Origin: Caprimulgus europaeus
Taxonomy: Eukaryota; Chordata; Aves; Caprimulgiformes; Caprimulgidae
DNA length: 64,000 bases
Direction: 5' to 3'
NCBI GenBank assembly: GCA_907165065.1
Contig: OU015541.1
Span: forward strand, 12,701,001-12,765,000
In this document: one piece after another, positions 59,241 through 64,000 of the stretch
How the letters are laid out: every line of letters begins with the position of its first letter
Position numbering within the stretch: the first letter of the stretch is position 1
Made by a program: the position numbers and the translations under genes
The notes under the pieces: model-generated
The model's input: the letters and a program-made list of their open reading frames with translations, nothing else
What the model was told of the DNA's origin: nothing
Database searches by the model: none

Positions 59241-61749
59241 TCCTCACCAGCACCATTGGCTAATGCTTGAGCAAATGCTATTACTGCTTTATCAGGAGCA
59301 GAAGGATGGGTGGGAGCTTGTGCCCTTGTTCACGCTGTCACTTTTGGTGCCCCCTCTCTGAGACCTTTGCTACACTAACCCAGCTGAGCTGGGAGCAGAG
59401 GGTGTACCCTGGATAGTGGAAGCAGAATTAGTGCTCTAGGGCAGAAAAGTTTAATAAAATAAAATAAAGCTCCTTTAAGTCCTCCCCATATGTAGGACAG
59501 AATAAGTTTTTTCAAGGAAACAGTTCAGTATTATTTGTGAAAAATTATCTGTAGGGAAAAAATATAATTTCCCAGTCAGCTTTCTTGCTGAATGTCTCTG
59601 CCTGGTACCAGCTGTCTGTCAACTTTTGCTAACATCACCAGATCTAAAATTATAATTGTGGGATAGTTTTTGCCACCTGCCTGCAGTTCATAGGAATTGT
59701 CCAGCTGGATCCTAGCAGTGGTTCATCCTGTCTAGTGCCCTGTCTCGATGGCCACCAAAGCAAGATGCTTTGAGGGCTCTGGCTCTCCTTATTCCTTCAG
59801 CTCTTTCCTTCTTTTCTCTCCTATGTTTTTCCTTGTCTTACATCTCTCTGATTTGCCATCTTCTTCCTTTTTTCTGTCCTTTCTGTCTCCATTACTAAAT
59901 CACTCTGTCTCTTCCATCTCACAGTCCCCCTTGATACCAATAACCGTATCCATTTCTGCACCGCTGCTGTGGGGAGCTCCGTAGGATTCGAGTGGGAATC
60001 ACAGCCCCTTCTCCAGCCTCCGCACGCAGCACGGGTTCCTGCTAACAGAAACGTGCAGCAACCAATCGAAAATGGAAAATGAGTTTTATTTCAGGTCTGC
60101 ACAAGGACATTTAGAGCTAGCACAGCTCGGAAAAATTGTTTGAAGTCCCCATAGAAAGCCCAAGGACTGAGTAGGCCAGGGAGGTTTTCAGAGCAATATG
60201 ACTCATTACGATGATATATGCCTTAGTTGCAGAGAAACAAATGTAATCCTTGAGATATCTCAGATCTAACTTGCACAAAGGCAATAATAGATCTGTGGCT
60301 GCAAGAGTTTTGGGTTGTTTTTTTTTTAAAGAAGAGAAACTACATACGCAGTCTTTCAATTTGTTGTTTTCCAGATAACTACTGAAGCTTCATGAATAAA
60401 TAAGTACAAAATTAAAGGCTCATTACCCACCCCAAAAAGTCCCTGTCATTTGTTAAACCTTTCAGAGGAAGTCAGGAACAGGGAGAAGTGCCCATTAGAA
60501 GGATAAACATATCACACATCTGAATGTCAAATCAAATTGAGCAAAAATTAATTAACTCGGTGAGCACCAGAAGGGAGAGCCTGGTGTCAGCAGAGACCCT
60601 GTTTACCTGCTCGCACTTTCTCGCCTAGCTCGAAAGGCACCAGAGGCTGTGCAGGAATTGATGTGTGCCAGGTGCAGTCCTCACAGCTCACTTTCATGGC
60701 AGAAACCTGTTCCTCATTTCGGAAACCACTTTTCTTCTGTCTTGAAGAAATTGCCTGTAAATAGCTTCTCCCTGGTGCCAGATGCTCTGAGAACTGAGAC
60801 TCCTCTCAAGCTGGGCACTTATTAACCCAAAGGTGTCCCTGAAATTGCTGTCCAAATCATCTGAGGGAGTTTTGGATCAGACCTCCTGTGCCAGCTGGTT
60901 TATGGCTACAGCTCAGCTTAAAAATGATGCCCTGAAACGGAACTATCTGTAGCTGAGAGTTAATCCCCTTAAAATCAATAATTTCTGATCCCTGAAGCTG
61001 TTGTTTCGGTGATGGACAGCTGGCAAGTGAGAGCCAACTTTTTGAAATCATCCCTTTTTCTCTCCTCTCTGAAACAAGCTTTTTTTTTTTCTATTATTAT
61101 ACTAGCTGATAAAACAACTGTAATCAACTCTTTTCTGCTCCATAAAATAGTTACTGCTAATTACTAATTATTGGGAATAAGCTTCCTAGTATATCTGTAA
61201 GCATTATAGTGACTGGGAGTTAACAATAATCATTGCTTTTGGAAAGAGCCACCATTCACTTGTGAGGGGTTACATATGGCACACCGAGGAGTTTTTAACT
61301 GACAGAAGCCAAAAACACTGTTTGAAAAGGAGGTTGATGATTTGTCAGATATTAATACACATCCACAATTTTTACATGTGTTTGCATATGCCACTATTCA
61401 TTGCAAATTGAAATGCAAGCCACTGCATCAACGAGATGCTTACTGGCCATTTGCATACAAAACCACTTGATTTGTGTAGACAATCACAGTAATTGCATGG
61501 GCAAAGAGTTGCTGCCTTGTGCTTTCCTCATGCAAAAGTTTTTCTTCTGGGGATTAGTAAGTGCTAGCAAGCAAAATACAAACTCGCTGGAAAGTTACGT
61601 CCCTGTGTAGGGAATGAGATGCTTCCAGTCTTTCTTTGCCAGGATGTCAATGTTTCTGGGGAGAGGAATTAATGAGAATCAAACAAAAGGGATCCAACTA
61701 CAGAACAACCTTGTCTTCGTGACTAGGAAAACTCACTCTGTAAACTTAG
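59241..61749. other. Unique non-coding sequence
   Basis: No gene recognised. A small CpG-enriched patch with ACCAATCG occurs at about 59940-60070. The enhancer-like block at 61125-61500 has its own entry. Confidence 0.5.
61125..61500. promoter_or_regulatory. Possible conserved non-coding element with octamer motifs
   Basis: AT-rich non-repeat block with a perfect octamer ATTTGCAT at 61449-61456, a near-octamer GTTTGCAT at 61380-61387, paired homeodomain cores (GCTAATTACTAATTATTGG near 61155) and GTTAACAATAATCATTG near 61219. Octamer and TAATTA combinations suit POU/SOX/homeodomain developmental enhancers; the role is inferred. Confidence 0.25.
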
Positions 61750-61757
61750 TATAAAAG
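61750..61757 (+). promoter_or_regulatory. TATAAAAG box, possible promoter
   Basis: A consensus-quality TATAAAAG. An ATG 41 bp downstream (61791) opens a frame (MDNDPSESPVRAVKSLFVHQ...) that reaches a weak donor CAG|GTAGCA at 61898 in phase 0, the phase in which the candidate exon at 62133 can start. A real promoter and first exon is possible, but TATA-like strings are common and the donor is poor. Confidence 0.15.
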
Positions 61758-62132
61758 CTGCTATCAGCTGTGGAGGGGAAAATCAGCCAAATGGATAATG
61801 ACCCATCAGAAAGCCCTGTTAGGGCAGTGAAGAGTCTGTTTGTGCATCAGTCCCAAGATGCAAGTGCAGCACAAGCCAGTATCTTCTGGGCAGTCCAGGT
61901 AGCAGCAGTGGTGAGGGTGCCACAGCAGGTCCGCAGGACTCCAAGCACCCATATCCCAACCTTTCTATTCCAGGTTGTCCTCAGGAAAAGTGGAAAATGG
62001 GAAAGGTCAGGAAAGAATTAACCAGAACATTCAACTGAAAATTGTATTGGACAGAGGTCAAACTTCACTGCGAGTTCAAAACAAGGACTTCTTTTGTGCT
62101 CCTTCATCTTCCTTTTGTTGACATTTCCTAAG

Positions 62133-62288
62133 GCAGCCAAATATCTGGAAGTCTTAGAACTCAGGATCTCAAGCCTACTTCTTCAGTCCCAAGAAATACG
62201 TTCTCAGCTGGAATTTCCAAGTGCTTTCCCAGATCAAGAGAAACTCATGACTAAAGATTTGCTTCGCTCCGCAGTAGAGACCCACTCA
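62133..62288 (+). other. Candidate coding exon (unidentified protein), phase 0-0
   Basis: An acceptor region ending CATTTCCTAAG (start 62133) or CTAAGGCAG (start 62137) is followed by an open frame to the donor ACTCA|GTGAGT. From 62133 the segment is 156 bp, 52 codons: AAKYLEVLELRISSLLLQSQ, then EIRSQLEFPSAFPDQEKL, then MTKDLLRSAVETHS. The first ~25 residues show leucine/isoleucine spacing like an amphipathic helix or coiled coil. It is the most protein-like peptide in the window, but I cannot name the family. With the 62133 acceptor it shares the phase-0 boundary type of the exon-like segments near 31.8-32.2 kb. Confidence 0.27.
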
Positions 62289-64000
62289 GTGAGTATGCTC
62301 TGCCTGTATCTGAATCAGGACTAGTTTGTGGGGTGTTACAGTGGCCAGATGCTTTTCCAAACTCAATTCAGAGGTGATATCTTCTATATGAAGGAATTAA
62401 AAACCTAAATGCTCCTTGCCAGGTGTTTTAATCAGACATAGGAATGCACACAGGAGGAAAATTAAGTTCTTGCTGCTTCAGGGTGCTGACATAAACCTGC
62501 AAGCACAGTCTTTGACTTAATCACAAATCCTCAGGCAGCATGTGGAAACCAAGAGACTTGTATGATGTCTGAGTTGCACGGCCAGCTTGGTTGCCTTTCC
62601 CCTTCCACAGTCTCATCTGTGGCTACTGCAGCAATCGCTATCCTCATGGCACAACCCATATGGGAACTTCTTCCTCCTTTGCTGCTTATCCAGAGTAGAC
62701 TGTTGACAACTTGATTGCCCCTCAGCCCTTCACTTCTATAAACGATGCTCTGGTGTTTCCTTAAGTTCATTTCCCTCTTAGCCATTCCTATCTCCACACT
62801 CAGGTATTCATCCTTTCCTTCTCTGGCCAGCCTTTCCTTCCACTCTTCATATAAACCTCATGAAAGCAAGCCCTCTCCTTTCCATACCTGTATGAAGCAG
62901 TATGTAACACTGTCTCTCTTTAATTTTAATTATTTTGCAAATACATTTAATAAAACATCATCTTAAACAATAGCCTGAAAGTGCTCTGAGCATTGGCTAG
63001 GAGTTATTTCTCTCTTCACTGCATCTATAAAATAATATGTGATACTAACCAAGATGCAAGGAACCCACTTCAAAAATGTACTCTACTTTATGGACTTACA
63101 GCTCCATTAATTCTACTACATAATTCCCTTGAAGGAGAAACAGAAAATATTTGTTACAAGTAGAGCAGAGGAAAATACATTGCTTTTGATTTGCTGGTAC
63201 TAACATAAACTATAGATAAGTCTTAACTACAGGAAATGAGATATGGAAGAGAGCTTCATCAATGGTAAAGGGCATTAACTGACATTCAACCAAGTATTAG
63301 ATGGAAAAATAAACGTGTAGCTCCTTTGTTCTGATTTGCCATGGACAGCAATGGATGCAAAGAAGTGACAGCACAAAGTTATGATTGACTCAAACAGCCT
63401 CTTTATGCAAAGGCTTTTTAAAAATAATTGGGTTAATTTATGGAAGTAGAAATGTTGTAGAAAGATGGAGCTCCAGAGGAAGCTATTCATGTGAGGTTTT
63501 TTTTTAATTCGGCAAACATTTTTGCTGTAGAAGTAGAAAAATATTTTATTTTAAGTTTTGTTTTGTTCAAAAATGCTTATTTTTTCTTGGGCTCCTAAAA
63601 ATAAAACTGGCATAGATTCCACAAAGTTTAAAAAAAGCTTCAATAATGAAGCAATGAAAAACACACTACAATTTTTAAGTTTGATGAAGTACTCTCAATC
63701 CAAAACATTTGCAATTCAGAGTTTGCTTTCTGTTTTTCCAACAAAAAAAATAGTTTCATTAACGCTTTACCTCCCCATCCCTGCAAAAAAACCCCAAAAC
63801 CAAAAAAACCCCTGAAGCCTCAAACGATGGTCTACTTGGATTTGACCTGGAATTTTTTTTTCCATAATATATTTTGATCTTGTCTATGGTCACTCTCACA
63901 CCACTAGACCAGCTCATACCAAAGCCTACAGCTTAGGAAGACCTTCTGTTGAAAGTGGAGATGAGTTCTACCTCACTTGAAGAGTGGGACCAGGATCACT
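62289..64000. other. Unique non-coding sequence
   Basis: AT-rich, with short A runs near 63780-63810; no gene, transposon or further exon-like segment recognised. Confidence 0.5.

Overview
This window reads as nuclear DNA of a bird. The evidence is its interspersed repeats: seven 3' fragments of CR1 LINEs, each with the degenerate ATTCTGTG-type 3' end and, in the longer copies, the typical ORF2 C-terminal peptide ([22 protein letters not shown]), plus six long terminal repeats of avian endogenous-retrovirus type. The order or species of bird cannot be fixed from the sequence. No complete protein-coding gene is visible. Nearly all longer open frames are explained by CR1 peptides, LTR tandem repeats or AAT microsatellites, so the window looks like gene-poor, intronic or intergenic DNA.

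Layout. 1-3.6 kb: unique sequence with one exon-like segment and two conserved-element-like blocks. 3.6-4.1 kb: plus-strand CR1. 5.19-5.52 kb: a 41-bp minisatellite. 5.5-11.3 kb: unique, AT-rich, enhancer-like sequence. 11.3-11.8 kb: minus-strand CR1. 13.5-14.3 kb: two exon-like segments. 19.96-20.18 kb: an LTR start abutting a CR1 3' end. 25.84-26.25 kb: a solo LTR with a perfect 6-bp target duplication (ERVK-like). 27.29-27.99 kb: a truncated LTR next to a very large AAT/AT-rich/ATT array. 30.30-30.39 kb: a second AAT array. 31.1-31.6 kb: a young plus-strand CR1, followed closely by two in-phase exon-like segments. 32-41 kb: unique sequence. 40.9-41.3 kb: minus-strand CR1. 45.6-46.2 kb: an ERVL-like solo LTR. 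52.2-56.0 kb: three LTRs on the minus strand. 57.4 and 59.0 kb: two minus-strand CR1 fragments. 59.2-64 kb: unique sequence with an octamer-containing enhancer-like block, and a TATA motif followed by an exon-like segment.

How it fits together. The retroelements are fossils: single LTRs and 5'-truncated LINEs, with no internal retroviral genes seen. If a host gene crosses the window, the best evidence is a set of plus-strand exon-like segments (13556-13689, 31768-31869, 32169-32228, 62133-62288). Each has splice consensus at both ends and one frame open throughout. All end in phase 0, and the last three can also start in phase 0. I do not recognise the protein, and chance pseudo-exons are common in vertebrate introns, so these calls carry low confidence. 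AT-rich blocks rich in homeodomain and POU-octamer motifs would fit a regulatory landscape around a developmental gene, but that needs cross-species alignment to test.
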